Assembly (NCBI RefSeq): GCF_921293095.1
Contig: NC_060247.1
Location: forward strand, 109,883,111 to 109,947,110
Origin: Ischnura elegans
Lineage: Eukaryota; Arthropoda; Insecta; Odonata; Coenagrionidae
Direction of reading: 5' to 3'
Length of the DNA: 64,000 nt
Shown here: positions 43,167 to 56,700 of the stretch, in pieces
How the letters are laid out: the number at the start of each line of letters is the position of its first letter
How positions within the stretch are numbered: position 1 is the first letter of the stretch
Notes under the pieces: model-generated
Databases searched by the model: none
Told to the model about the DNA's origin: nothing
Seen by the model: the letters and a program-made list of their open reading frames with translations, nothing else
Program-made: the position numbers and the translations under genes

Positions 43167-46100
43167 CTAGTTTTTGGGAATATTTTCGAGATACTTGGAA
43201 CAAGAGGTTTCTTGTTTCCATTTCGATATGATCCTGGTCATAGCTTTTTTCATCTCCTCTGAACACTTGTCAAACTTTTCTTCTGAGCACTCCATGAAAT
43301 CGAGGTACTTCCTGAAACGATAAGATTCCATCAAAACCAATTTCACTTACTGTGTGTACATAATTTTGGACCCACTTGTGAATTTTCATTTTCCAATGAT
43401 ACCGGAATTTTTTATATGAAATACTTACCTTTTTTGACGGATTAAACCAAAAATAATAATAAAATCGTACTCAAATGAGTAAGGGAAAGGAGAGATTCAG
43501 AAATATCATATTTTGCTTGCGAGGGAGGAGGAGGGATCAAAAATGTGTTTGGGCTACACTTGAACGGTCCCTCACTAAAAGGAGGCCAATATGCACTGAT
43601 TGCACGTTAACTCACTGGCAAAAGTAGTTTTGGTCCAAGACATCCATCTCTGGGATCGGGAAGTCGCAGATGGCTATCAGGGGTATGTGATCCGCTCTAT
43701 CCAATCGGGATCGACATTCACTCGTCACGTTGGAGAAGCAGGTGTTCTGACCTTCGTTCATGAACACTAGAAACGAATAGGTATTTATTTAGCTATTACG
43801 TACCACTGCAAGTAGGTTATTTCCTGGTGCAGAATTAGATTTAAATACATTAATGACAAATATAACTCATATCATAACAAAGCAACGAAGCCGACAATAC
43901 ATCAAAAATAAATATACAATGTGTGGCGCCATAACATGGATAGGTGTTCAACTTTCAATCGGACGGCCCGCGTTCAAATCCCGGCCGGAAAGTTTCCTAT
44001 TTTTCTTTTCCAGAAAAGTTTTTGAATGTTCGAGGAATTTCCGGTGCGGCGTTTGAGAGATTTCGCCGCCAATATTCAACCAAGCCATCTCGACTTCGAA
44101 ATCAGTTTGTAAAATGAAGTGGTAATAAACGTTCCTTTACAGCAATTACATGATAACATCAGTCGGTGTCGCCACAAATACATTGAATCTAATATCATAC
44201 AGCCAGCAAATGAAGATTTACCCAAATAACCCAATTTCAAACTCTGCATCATAAACCAAAATGTAATCAACCAAGAACCTATGAACTATTATCCCTAAAG
44301 ATTTTGGTATCTTCACTTTTATGAACATTTTTTTTAAATCCTCAGGTATTACGATTAGGAAGAATTTTTTCAAAATACCTTTTTTCTGTTTTTTGAACTT
44401 AATTTTTAATTTATGATCGTTCCTTCCTATGTATTAGAGTGAGTCAAGATTTAGACACATGTATAAGACTTAAGGAACAGAAATATGGGACGTTATTCCG
44501 TATTTACAAGTGAAAATTAGTAAATTTGGAGACCTGCTGCATAATAAAATGAATCTTTCAAATGGTGAAGTGAAGCTCGAGGCAACCACGATGATATGAT
44601 ATAAGTGAACCGCTTTCATAGAAATGAGTCCACTAAAGTAGTCTATAAATCACGCGCTTGCTCATTGAACTTAGGAAGGGTGCCCATACGTGGCATAATA
44701 TGTAAATCTATCCAAATTTGAGCTCGAATCCAGAAATACGGAATAAATCCCAGGAGTTAGGAACGAGGTTAAACCTTTGTAGTACTATTCAGACCGTAGA
44801 AAATATTATGAAAACCAAGTTTCTTACATTGGCCATTTTGCTATCCCAAAACAATAGATCGTACGACATTAATAAATATGAACGTTTTAGCCCATGGAGG
44901 TTACCCGAGAGGTAAGAAGGCCTCTATTTTATCCCAATCTCATTACTTGCTCAGTCGTTTCATCTTACTTTCATCATTCTTAGGTAGCTGTACATTTCAA
45001 ATGCTTTCACTCTTGACATATTTGCTGCTGTCAGCATTTAAACATCGCACCCATAGATAAAAATGCTAGATAAGTGGTATCTGATGAATTGTTTCTTTAC
45101 TTTATGTTATGAATCACAATTCGAGGAACATGCATGTACATACAGCTCAGTAATTCGGCGTCGTTATCACACAATGCACGGATACTCTCCTCCACCAATC
45201 CACCCAAGAAAGGGGCCATGGTCCCAGACTTATTGGAGACTGACTTAAATTCGTTGACAGTTTTTCCAATGCATTGGAAGATCTCTTCCTGTTTCCTGGA
45301 ATAAGATAGAAAATTCATTTTTCTGTCTTATGCGTTAAAACGACACGTATCCAGTACTTTAGGTGATTTTGGCAATTTTTGGAAACTTTCCTCCCTCATT
45401 AGATACATATCGTGAGATTTGGATTGACCCCGACCGTTTAATATCACGTGAAATTGTTCAAAATATGGATTTTCAAAGTAAATAGGAAATATTAGTATGC
45501 TTTATTGCATTGGATTATTAAAAAAAAACAAATTTTAAAATTATTTTTATTTAAGTTTTATTAATACATGTATTTCAGATTACTGAAATCCCACTTTAGC
45601 AATCTTTCTTGCGGAAGAAATTACGGGATACTTGCCACGACTCTCTCTCATCTGATATAGGGTGAGAATCGGCTTGCCTCCCCCCCTTCACGTGACATGC
45701 ATTTGATAGATGCCCCCTGACCAAAGTCACCCACAAAACTGTGCTTTCATCCAATTACCAGCTTCAATTTTAGCCTTCCTCCGAGGGAATGTCTTTACTA
45801 AGAACGAGTTAAAATAGAAAGGTAGTAGGTAGAAAAAGGTAGAAGAAGGAACAAGAAAGAAGAGTTGGAGGTTATAAAACTCATCAAGAAACGTCCTCGA
45901 CTTAATGACAATCTATTTGAAAACATTTCCCCTTCCTAAAATCCTTTCTGACTCTCACGGAAAAACCAGCAACCCATAAAACTTCCCCCTCCCCCTTCTC
46001 TTACGGACACCCCCGTCATAACAATAGTCACCGACAACTCTCCGAAACTCCCAGCCAACGGTCTTCCACACCCCGCCCTCTACAACTCTCACCACCCGCT

Positions 46101-49100
46101 CATGCCTCGTTTAGATTACGATAGTTCCAGCAACCGTCGGAGCAATCGTGCATTCACACGACGATGGTTAAAACCTTTGCTGCCCTCTACTGCTGACATC
46201 TAAAGCGAACGAGAAATTTTGCGGTTAGCAAAGCTGTTGAGGTATGCAGGGTCAAGATATTACCGTTTTCAACGTGAATTTATCGAATAAATTTTTCTTC
46301 CGCCCAAATTCTTCCTTCCTAGGACAAATCCATGAAAAAAATATAGAGTGAAGACAGCTTCACGAAGTTTTCGTCTTTCTCTTGTCGCTCCGTTCCCGAT
46401 TTCCCAGCGCCCAACCATCGTGAAGTGGCAATGTTCGGAACTACGTGAACCATTGTCAGGACATGCATACACAGTTGGCCGAACTATCCGTGTGTAATAC
46501 ACACGGATAGTTCGGCCAACTATCGTTAGGACGTTCGCTTGGACAATCGTAATGTGAACGAGGCATCAAAACGCCATATCATCTCCTTGAGATTTACCCT
46601 GCCACTCCTTCCACCTACCTTATTCCTCTCTCAATCACAACGTTCTGATGATTCGTAAGGACGTATATGTTTCTTGGTAACTGATGTTGACATTGGTGGG
46701 TGAATACATAGTTTGTTCTTTCCATTTGTTCGAATAAACTTCCTCGTAGCTGAGCCGGGTACTCTAAAGATTACTAAGTAGAGCATTTATTTCACACTAA
46801 CCGGCCTCCCGGCGTTGCTTGGGAGGTTTGGTACCCAGAGAGGGGGAAACTTAGAACTTGGATTTCATGGTTACGTTGGCGTTTCAATGGGGAAATATGA
46901 AAGAACGTATCAGGAAAGATGATTTGTCGGCAATGCACGGTTAAAAGGAAAGGTTATTCGTTGGCAATTTAACTGTGAACGGAGAAGTTGCGAGAAAAGG
47001 CAGTATTGGAACTGGAAGACCCCAAATCGGCCTTCACATCGCACAAAGGGCGCACAAAGGTATACCAACTGGGCAAAGTTAATGGGAATGTTATCGGAAA
47101 ATGGAAGAGAAAGCAGAGGGAGGGGAATGGGTGCTAGGTGGCGCTGAGACTCAAACTTGATAAAACAAGCCACGCGTTGGGCGCCATTATGCAATGATTC
47201 ACCGCGGGTCGACCGGATGAAGACCGCAATGACCACCCATTAGAGATAAATCACACTCCTGATTAGTTGTCACCGAGGACGATTTACTAAAAGATTTATT
47301 TCATTAAAATGAATACAGTTAATCTCGTGGTGAGGAGTTCCTTAGTTGAAATAGGGTGAGTGACGACTCGGAGACAGGTGAGGGAGAAGAAACAGGTTTC
47401 GTAGGGACAGCAAAAAATAAAAAGGACGTTTCATTCATCAATTCATCAAAAATGTATACCAGATTCAAAGAATACCTTAAATATACATTGACCCCAGTGA
47501 GTGGAAATGACGGCGTTAGTAATGAGTAGATGAATGCTGAATTGATCATGCAATGTTACTTACCTGCATATGTGCTTGGATTTCATGTAATTAGTTTCGT
47601 TATGAAGTGCCATCGTCGCATTGATCATTTCCTCTGTGAATTCTTTTGAAGTGCATTGATAAAAAAGTTCTTCCTCTTCCTATGATAAAACATATTTGCA
47701 TTATTTTCAGCAGTGATAGTCTTTTTTAATACACATTTATTCTTAGTAACCCTGTATTAACTTTGAATATGGATATAAAATTTTAGACAAGTTTTCATTA
47801 TGTTCTTGTTTATTACTCATGCAATGCATCACAGTGGGGGGTTTAAGTAAATAAATGCTTTATATACCCACTTACAATACAAGTGTAAAAGTCATTTAAA
47901 AAAATTTGAATGAGGACGACAAAGCTCTCAATATCATTTTTATGTAGAACAAAGTTGTGAAAAAAATTAGGAGAGAGAAGGAATTTATTGTAGTTTAATT
48001 GTGATTGATTCAACAAAATCTTTCATTTATGTGATATACCTATACATAATATTTAATGCCAATAATTATATGGTATCATGTGAGAATGATAAAAGAATCT
48101 TCCAAAGTAGTTTAAAATATGGTATGTTGTTCAAAATATTAAATATGTATAATTATTCGGAAAATATCAAGCAATTGGGAGTGGTGGAGGGGTTTCTCAA
48201 ATCTTAATTTTTTGCTTATAAGAGTGAGGGATGGGTTCAAAAATTTACTCACGTAATACTTGAACGCTCCCTCAGCCAAAAACCTCGTCCTCTTTACATA
48301 TAAAAATGATTATGGCTGTAAAATAACTTACATTATACCTTATGCCGCATTCTATTAATTGCTGGAATGCGGCATCCACGAAGTCCGGTTCTTCAGTTGT
48401 GGTTGCAATAATAAGAGTTGGAATCACTAAAATAGTGCCTGTGGTGATGTAAATGCAAGAATTGTCAATTTAGTCAATTAGATGTGAACAAGTTAAAAAT
48501 GAAATTTATGAAAAGCTTGGGGATGCATATCTCTTGCTCGATTTCTCTTTGTTTTAGATAGATCGCTAAAATTTGAAACTCTTTGCATCACGAAACATCA
48601 TCACTGGTACACTAATAGGCGACACTGTGCGCTTTATAATTCTCAAAGTAGAATGACACTGTATGAAGTGTTGAAACCTGTGTCGAAGGAGACGGCGTAT
48701 AGTGTAGATAGGTAGGCCAGGCCATTAAAACATTTGTGGAACGTACAATATTGGTACATTTGTGAATATGTCAATTATAAGATAGTGATCATCACCAAAA
48801 TAGGTAGAGTCGATCATTTTTACACCTCCTTAAGTCAGAAAACTTGGCGAACAGAGCATTAAAAAGCAAAGTTTTGTCCACTTTAGCTAGTCATTTGAAA
48901 ATATAATATTCGTATATTTATTCGTCGAATGGGGATAAATTCTGCTTTGCGAATAACATTCATTATTGTTCTATCAAAAGTGAAGAGGCTTGAGTGCTGG
49001 TAGTTAGTTTATTATTCTTCAATGGTCGATAACAGTTCATTGAGAAATAGATAGGGTGAACTATTGCGAGGACTTAGAAGATAAGTAATTAGTGTTTAAT

Positions 49101-49937
49101 TGTTTACAAATAGCTACGGCGAACTACTGTGGAAAGTTAATGGTTGAAATAAGTAGCGTTTAAATATGCTGAGAAAATTGAGAGTTAAAATATCACTGGG
49201 TATAATTCTTTATAAAACTCTTACTCTTTATATTTCGTAATTATTTATATATATTGCTATTCGATACAGATATGTTACGCCTTAGTCGTCCACGTACCCT
49301 GTGTAGTAATATTTAAGTCTCAAAGATAGTAGGCGGGATGAGAAATATTTTGAAACCTAGATGGGAGTGCTGGATCGTTGACGTCATCTGATATGATGAT
49401 CTTATGAATTCACTATTTGAAGGACAAGGGAAAGGTAAGGAAACACAATAACGCCTCGATAAATTCAGCCGATGACGGCAGACTCAAAACTGAAGCTTAA
49501 CGTTGATATTAAAAGATTTTCTAATGGGAGATTTGAGTTGAAAGATGCGTGTAACCAATTTTCGGAATAGGTGAGCATGAATAATTTTAAATACAAAAAC
49601 TTTATTATAGTGCTACATTTATTGTGTATAAAAGACCTTATAACGTTAAGTACCAAGAAAGTTTGTTTAAATCCTCTCCTAAAGGGACCAGGAAGCTGTG
49701 TGAAGTCATATGTGCGTGGTGAGCATAAGACTTCCTCTCGGTGTTATATTCCTTGGATAGTTTCGATAAAACAGAGCAGAAAAACACTTATGATATTTTT
49801 CATCGCTCCAAGTTTCGTTAAGGCAAATCCGTCAAGTGTATTCAACTTCTATCGTTCGATATCTGTATTTACGGTTCGTGGTATTATTTTAAAAGTAAGT
49901 ACTCACCAATAAAGATCAGATGAATCGAAGACGCCAT
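43167..49937 (-). CDS. Gene D: divergent six-exon member of the family, 233 aa
   Basis: Minus-strand coding exons: 49937-49907 (MASSIHLIFI), 48438-48332, 47679-47564, 45295-45144, 43766-43616 and 43311-43167 (TAG). The total is 702 nt, open, with the same intron phases as B, C and E and the identical 152-nt exon 4. The signal peptide is strong (TILVIPTLIIATTT) and followed by EEPDF. The sequence is far from the other copies, but anchors persist: KQEEI...C at the start of exon 4, LC near its end, FCQ at the exon 5 end, and C-x6-C plus SCS in exon 6. Exon 3 has only two cysteines: the TKCVKC-type pair is absent, giving twelve in all. Sequons are N-A-T and N-E-T in exon 3, N-K-S in exon 4 and N-V-T in exon 5. 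It looks intact and could have a distinct role. Intron 3 contains a 463-bp MITE. Confidence 0.82.
43925..44065 (+). mobile_element. tRNA-derived SINE, third family
   Basis: A tRNA-like segment with TGGATAGGTGTTCAACTTTC and a B-box-like GCGTTCAAATCCCGG, followed by an unrelated body. No anticodon arm that would make a functional tRNA. It lies in intron 4 of gene D. Confidence 0.5.
44080..45143. other. Intron 4 of gene D, no further recognised content
   Basis: AT-rich non-coding DNA. Short open frames (for example 44718-44915) have no recognisable domain. Confidence 0.5.
46103..46565. mobile_element. 463-bp MITE with 3-bp target duplication
   Basis: Ends TGCCTCGTTTAGATTACGAT and the inverted ATCGTAATGTGAACGAGGCA, with TCA on both sides (46100-46102 and 46566-46568), as in Harbinger-type elements. 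It contains a near-perfect palindrome at 46472-46520 (GGCCGAACTATCCGTGTGT and its inverse). It lies in intron 3 of gene D. Confidence 0.65.
46570..47560. other. Rest of intron 3 of gene D
   Basis: Contains a GC-richer patch at 46800-47240 with a minus-strand open frame (47236-46910) that I cannot relate to any protein. No terminal repeats were identified. Confidence 0.35.
48440..49906. other. Intron 1 of gene D, nothing recognised
   Basis: AT-rich non-coding sequence without recognisable repeat ends or coding motifs. Confidence 0.5.
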
Positions 49938-49939
49938 TT

Positions 49940-51300
49940 CGGTCGACAAATCTCAATCCAATGTAGAAGAAAGGGTGATGGAATAATTGGTAGAAGAAAA
50001 TTTATGCGACGTACTCCGGTGTTCTACAAACTGACTCAATTGCACTTCCTGCGCGTCTCATTAACTCATAAAACTGATTCTCTTTGAGGAAAAGTCGCCC
50101 CGTTATTATCTAAGTTGTGACCTTTTGAGTTTGAGCTCGAACTAATAATGAAAAAAGTAGTATCCATGCGGAATAGATGGCATCCAATGATGATGATAGG
50201 CCGATTTCAAATGATGATTTGCGATTCCGTCGATTCCAAGAACATAAATGTTTTGAAAATTCACGATAAGCTTGTGGCATAAAGACCGCCACACCCCGCA
50301 GTCATTGTGTGCTGTACGTTAGTAAGTGAACAATTTATCACCGAAATAGGTAAAAAGTTGATTTTTTTACTAAAACTGAGGGCACGTTATTGTAATATTA
50401 ATTTTCTATTTATAATAAATATAGATTTTTTGCCACTTTGCTGTCTTTGTATTTATATTCCATTCAATACTCAAAAAAGAATTACAGCAACTCCACGTTC
50501 AACTCAATTTTCCAGGTGTTGGTATTAATAAAAATCGATGGAATCGGAGTCGATAATCGGAAATCGATTTCAAAGAATCGCTATTGGATTCGGAATCGTA
50601 AAAAGGTGGAATCGACTCATTCCAACAAATAAATAACCCTGCGCCGTGTCCATATCCTCCCCCACCTTCTTCAAACCCAACCCCTGGTAGCCTAACCCCC
50701 TGTCAACTCAACTCTCTGCTAGCCGACCCCCTGTCAACGACTACCGTTCGTAATTACAATTATCTAGGCCAATGTTATCTATGGAACCATGTTAAAGACA
50801 GCCTCTCCCGTCAATCTTTCCTCATCGTCCCATTCCTGGCCAGCTGTTCCGTCCATTGCTTTTCTTGATGAATATCGTGCGTTTTGCGACCATTAGTAGT
50901 ATTGACATCACACACGAGATTGCATGTTTGACTCATAAATTATAGCGATATAATTATTTTTATCAGCTTATGCTGTTTGGATAAAATGAAGAAATTTTTA
51001 CTAAAAATAAATAAAATTTCCTGATCTTGAACGAGTGATTATAAGCTCTGTAGGTCTTCAAGGCGTAAAACCTCTGTATGATCATAAATTATGTCGCGAA
51101 ATAAAATATTCTTCCTTTCTTCAAATGTTTTTCACGCTCAAGAAATGTAGCTGTAATGATGAGAAATGATGAAACTCTTTCGCATCAACTTTGATATTTG
51201 TTGAGTGCTTTCAACTGTTAAGTGGCCTCCTTGATTTGGAGACAGAAATCCAGGAACGCTAAATCATGCTAGATGGGTTCCTACTGCTAACCGCATTTAA
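49940..51300. other. Spacer upstream of gene D
   Basis: Contains a short repeat at 50505-50625 rich in GGAATCG/CGATTCC strings, related to the ends of the element at 3870-4216. Otherwise nothing recognised. Confidence 0.4.
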
Positions 51301-51330
51301 CGACTCTAAATTGCTTCAAATTTACCTTGA

Positions 51331-51970
51331 ATGGTTTTGGAGGAATGGGCTAAAAATCTTGTAAATGTGTATGCGAGAAGTTGGTACTCAATAAAATGGA
51401 ACCCAAAACTGCAAAGAGGAGTCAAAAACTCGTGGAAAAGTATTCAGTTCACAAGTTACATGAAAGATGAGCAAAAAAATGTTATTAACAAATCTTACAA
51501 GATATTGGATATTTTGATAACCCAGAAAAAGCTTAGTTGGGATGTTAACGGGCAGCAGGAAATACATTCACCTGCTCACTATCTGGCGAATGATGAATAC
51601 CCGAAAACAATAGTGAAAGAGCTTCTGAGAGGGCATTTCATGTACTGAAAATTTACTTTTTAGTAAAACACTACATCGATTTAATTTTATGGTAGAATGT
51701 AAGTGCACAAAATGTTAACATAGATTGCAAAAATGTTTTTAACAAATGCTTGCCAAAGATTGGACATTTTGTTCACACAGAAAACATCTTAGTTGGGATG
51801 TTTACAGATAGCAGGAAGCACATTCGCTTACTCGCTATCTAGCGAAGTATGAATGCTCGAAACCACGCAAGTAATGATGAAACAGCATGTGTTAGGGCAT
51901 TTGATATACCAAAAACTATCTTTACAGCAAAAGACTACATCGATTTAATTGTGTGGCAATATGTGAGTAC
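51331..51970 (+). repeat. Tandem ~250-bp duplication with a 105-aa open frame in its first copy
   Basis: About 51465-51710 is repeated in direct orientation at about 51730-51970, with shared strings such as TTAGTTGGGATGTT, GACTACATCGATTTAATT and GCATTT. The first copy is part of an open frame at 51331-51648 (WAKNLVNVYARSWYSIKW at residues 6-23, ending RGHFMY). The second copy no longer keeps this frame open. I do not recognise the protein; it may be a decayed transposon. Confidence 0.5.
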
Positions 51971-52940
51971 AACATAACCACCTACCTTGTCTGAATTGCA
52001 CTACAATTATTGATCTTATCTGAATTTGATCCGTACATACTCTTGGAGTTCATTCATGTTCATTCGCTAAGGAGGAAATATTTTCAATATAGCAACTTAC
52101 ACGCAAGCAGTAGCCTGAGCTTTCAATGAAGTAACAAAGTCACCACTGCAGTTATGTGATCAAAGAAAGAGATATGAAATAGGATGACACAGGGGATTTC
52201 TTTAACTCGATAAAAAATCTTATCGACGTTGCTACGTCGTTAGCTTATCGATAATATTAGCTTACGACAATTGGTTTTCTCTATGCATTCTTAGCGATAT
52301 TTTCACGATAGCACTAACGAAAAATTTCGACAGCCTATCTGAGTGCTTGAGCACGTCTTAAGCTCTTCCACGCCCGCCACAATGCTTTTCGATATCGGTT
52401 GCTCGGTATATGGTAAAGTTTTAATTCAGCAGCAACAAAGCGATTGAGGAATTTTTACTTGAAAAATTATAAGGAACGCTTTTTCAAAGAGGGTGGAAAG
52501 CATTAATACGTTTTGCAGTAATCGATAATTATAAAATGTGGCGATAGAGACATTAGGTACTGGTGGGGAACAAGCACGTTGTTTCGAAGTTGATTTAAGA
52601 AAGTTTTTTATCTTGTGAAAATTGGCGTGAAGATGACATTTGCACATGCCAATTATGATGCTTCGATTATTTTTACAGTCGGTGGTTCCCTTCGGCTCGT
52701 TTGGTGGCTCTCCACTTTTTAGGTATGGAGATAATTCCTCCAGAGGAAAGAGCAAATGTAATCGAGCGTCTAATGCAGAGTACATTAGGCTGATTAATGT
52801 TGCCATTTTGGCCGCATTTAAATCAGTTTTCAAAAATATCCGCGGCGTGGTGACGAGTGCGATGCGATTTAGTTTTTTCCCATATTTTGCATTATGATGT
52901 TTGTAATTTCGAGGGATAGCATTGAAAAGTAATAAACTTG
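51971..52940. other. Spacer between D and E, nothing recognised
   Basis: Non-coding by appearance. Open frames at 52426-52833 (minus) and 52640-52897 (plus) overlap each other and show no recognisable domain. Confidence 0.4.
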
Positions 52941-53640
52941 ATAGATGTCATTATTATGTGCATAAATTTGGGCCAAAACCCCTAATTATATCTCATTTCT
53001 CCGTGAAACTCGGATTAATTTGCTCGTTAGGGACACGAGTTCGACTTTTGTAAACCCATTTAATTGCGTGATAGGTGAAAACGCATTAAGAGGCAGACTT
53101 GAGGATCCTTTTTAGTAAAATTCGTGACTCCTTTATTGGTAATTGAAATCGGGGCCATCTATTCATCCCAAATCATTACTTGCTACACATCTAATTTTTA
53201 AATTACAACTCAATTTATATCGTGAGCTATGAGTAATGGTTGCAACGGATTGTGATGCCTACCTTACTAATTTGACTCAGCCAAACTTCACGAATTCCTG
53301 ATGTCTTGGTGTACATCCCTTACTAATATCCCGATAAAATATGAACTAGGAAAGTCGATAAATTATTAAAATATGGTAATGTTAATTTTTGAATGAGTAT
53401 TTGACTGAGGAGAAACTCTCACTAAATCTAAAAAGCTGTACTTGAGATGCAATAATATAACGGCACATTGCGGTTGAATTCGCAAATATTCTCCCAATTA
53501 ATTGGTTAAATCCATTTTATTTGTGTAATATGGTTATTTGAATAGGTATGCAATTTTTATTATTGCATTAAAATTTAATTCAATAATGTAACAATAATAT
53601 TTCTGTGTAAATGAAATTACTCCCATTCACAATAAAATAT

Positions 53641-53646
53641 TTTATT
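53641..53646 (-). terminator. Polyadenylation signal, gene E
   Basis: AATAAA on the minus strand about 115 nt after the TAG of gene E, in the same context as in gene C. Confidence 0.5.
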
Positions 53647-53760
53647 TATGATTTACAAAGTTTTAAGTTTCGATAGAAGATAGCATTTTCGAAGGCTTAT
53701 TAGTAATTATTGAAGAATGATGTTAATAATGTAATGCTGTTGAAAATTGACGGTGGTGAT

Positions 53761-56700
53761 CTATGTTTCCGAGCTTGATAGAAACTCGGAGCAGGACGGC
53801 ATGTTTCTCAATTGTGATTTTATACTTGCTACAGCACTCTTTCCATCCTGGGAGCAGTCTCCGGCGCTGTTCTCAATACATTCCAGGAATCCATTAAAGG
53901 CCCTAAGGTTATAATGAGGAAGTATATTAGTGAAATTACCCATTCACAATGGCTATTGTAATAAACAAAGCAAAAAATAATTATGCTGCTCAGGGGCGGA
54001 TCCAGGATTTTTTTCTTGGAGGGGTAATTTTAGAACATGGGTCTGATATGTCTTCTAGATACATTAAAAACAAACTACGGCAATTTCTTAAGGAAATATT
54101 CTTTTTATTTTGATATGAAAGTTGTTGATATCAAATTAAATGGTTGAGGCTCAGTAATGCAAAAAATAAAGCTCAAATGATGATAACCGTTTTCAAAATC
54201 CTGTCTATTTATTTAGGCGCTCATAATTCATAATATGATTGGGGAGTTCAAGGTTAACGTAACACATTTTTTTCATGGCCAGTTTTGGTTAAAAATAACT
54301 TGATATATCTTGCAGAACATTTACAAATATTCCCGCTTCGTCTCTTACCGATGCATTGACTTCCGATAGGTTACCGCGGTATACGGAGCGGTTAAACTGA
54401 CGTCTGTAAACGAGGTGTGTCCAAACAACGGCAGTGGTTAAGTTTCTTTCGGCAGAAAACAAGTGTTGTCATGGCAAATGTAGTAGTGCTGGAACGTGCT
54501 TTCTTCAACATTTTTTTAGAACTGAAGTATTACTCTGTAGGTTTTTCTATAAATTACAAATTATGATTTACATGTTATATCAAAATATTTTGTTTTGATT
54601 TGGAATAAATATATATTAGGTATTGTGGGTAAACATAATTGATAAAAGCGTTATTTCTCTATATTGTTGTTTTTGCTAGAAGGAATGTTAGAAACAGAGG
54701 AAAGAGAGGAGGACACATAAGAATAAGACAGAAGAATGTACTTGGGCAATGTACAGTAAATCAAACAATGAGCTGAGAATGGAAACACAGAAGACGAAGG
54801 AGAATTTTTTATGGATCGAATGTGAAGTTTTGGAGGAATTAGGGAGAATAGGCCAACATGATTTCATGTTGAGGAAGGTGAAGGATTTTGCAAAGAGAGG
54901 AAGAGCAAGAACTAGAAAGCTTGAAGATAAGGAAGTTAAAACAATATATGAACAAAGGGAAGTAGGAGCAAGATGGATAAAATATGCAGGGGAGATATAA
55001 GCAACTGTTGAAAATCTAAAGCATTGGATGTGGAAAATGAATGGGAATGAGAGGATGGGACTAAAGGATCGTCAATACAGACGAGTGAGGTGCAGAATGC
55101 AATAAAGGAAAATAAATATTAGATGGCAACTGGAGTGGATGAGCTTCCATTAGAGTTTTTCAAATGTTTAACAAAAAAGATAGTGAATGTAATAGTGCAT
55201 TTGTGCACCAAAATATATAATACTGGGAAATGATCGGAAGACTTCTTAAAGATTGTGAAGATACCAATTTCAAAAAAGATTGGAAAAAATTACTGTTTAT
55301 AGAACGATCAGTTCGAATGCACTTATGCTTAAATTCTGTTAATAGTGTTAAATGTAAGGTTAAAAAGTATACTGGAAGAAAATTTTGGTGAGGAGCAGTT
55401 TGGTTTCAGGCAAGAAAGAGGAACGAGAGACCCCATAGGACTACTGAGGATGGTTGGAGAGAGATAAATGGAAAGAAGAGAAGGAATAAGTGTGTGTTTT
55501 TTAGACTTAGAAGAGGTTTTTGACAGGGTAAATTGGAAGAAAGTGATGGAAATTATAAAGATAAAGAAAGTAGACTGGAAGGAAAAAAGACTAATAAGTG
55601 AATTGTATTTGGGACCATAGACAGCAGTGGATGTGAATGAAAATATGGCTGAATGGGTGGAGCTATGTAGAGGGGTTAGGCAAGGATTTTGTCTGTCACC
55701 AACTCTGCTCAATATGTATGTTGAAGAAATGATAATTGAGACATTAGATGATAGAAATAGAATAAGTATTGGTGGAGTAAAAATGAGATGCATCAGATTT
55801 GCTGATGATATGGTGGTTTGAGCCGATGACACAGAGTCACTATAGATATTGATGACAGGGTTGGAGGAAGGAATGGAAAAATATGGAATGAAAATAAACG
55901 TTATTTGTGTAACACGAGATAAGACTTAAATTGAGGATGAGATTGGTCAAGTGTCGTGTGTGGAGTGTGTTTACGTATGGATCTGAGACTGTACGATAGG
56001 GAGGAGAGACTGGGACAGGATAGGGGTTTTCGAGATGAGAGTTTGCTGGAAGAAGGAGGGAATACGGTGGACGGATCGAGTGTTGAACAGGGTAGATGAG
56101 GAAAGGACATAGATGGCTAAAATAAATTAATGGAAGAGTAAATGGATGGGACTTGTGATGAGAGGTAATGGGATATTAAGGTAGCCTTGGAGGGAACGGT
56201 GGATGGGATAAGTAGAAGGGGAAGGAGAGGCTTAACTTGATTGATAATTTAAAGATGGGAAAGGATAGAGTGTTCAAAGAGATGGCCGGCAACAGGAGGG
56301 GAAGGAGACGGCGCGGCGTCGGCAGGAGGGATCACCTGCCGATGGGCAGAACACCAGGTGATGATGATATCTTTTGTTGACCAGTTCAGGAAAAGCGTTC
56401 CGGCGCGTTCCTGCACCATTACATCACTGCGGAAAACCAAGGTGTCTCATATAATCATAGGCGCTTGTAGAAAGTCTACAGTGATCTAGAAGTGGACGAA
56501 AGCACTGTGAGTCGTTGGGCTATGCGTGATTCGTCATCGCTTCTGGGGATGATGAAGTAGTTATTGAAGCAGTCCGACGTTGTTTCCGACATTGACCAAT
56601 GCAGAGAAAAAAAAATCATTCGCTTCGGCCGGGATACGAACCCGGATCCCGCGATTTCTGGTCGAGTGCTCTAGCCAATTAAGCTCCCGAGGCCCCAAAC

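Noticed and set aside
55329-55832. 167-codon minus-strand frame, the longest in the window
   Set aside because: It is the complement of a purine-rich LINE reverse transcriptase; the plus strand carries FADD and the other blocks.
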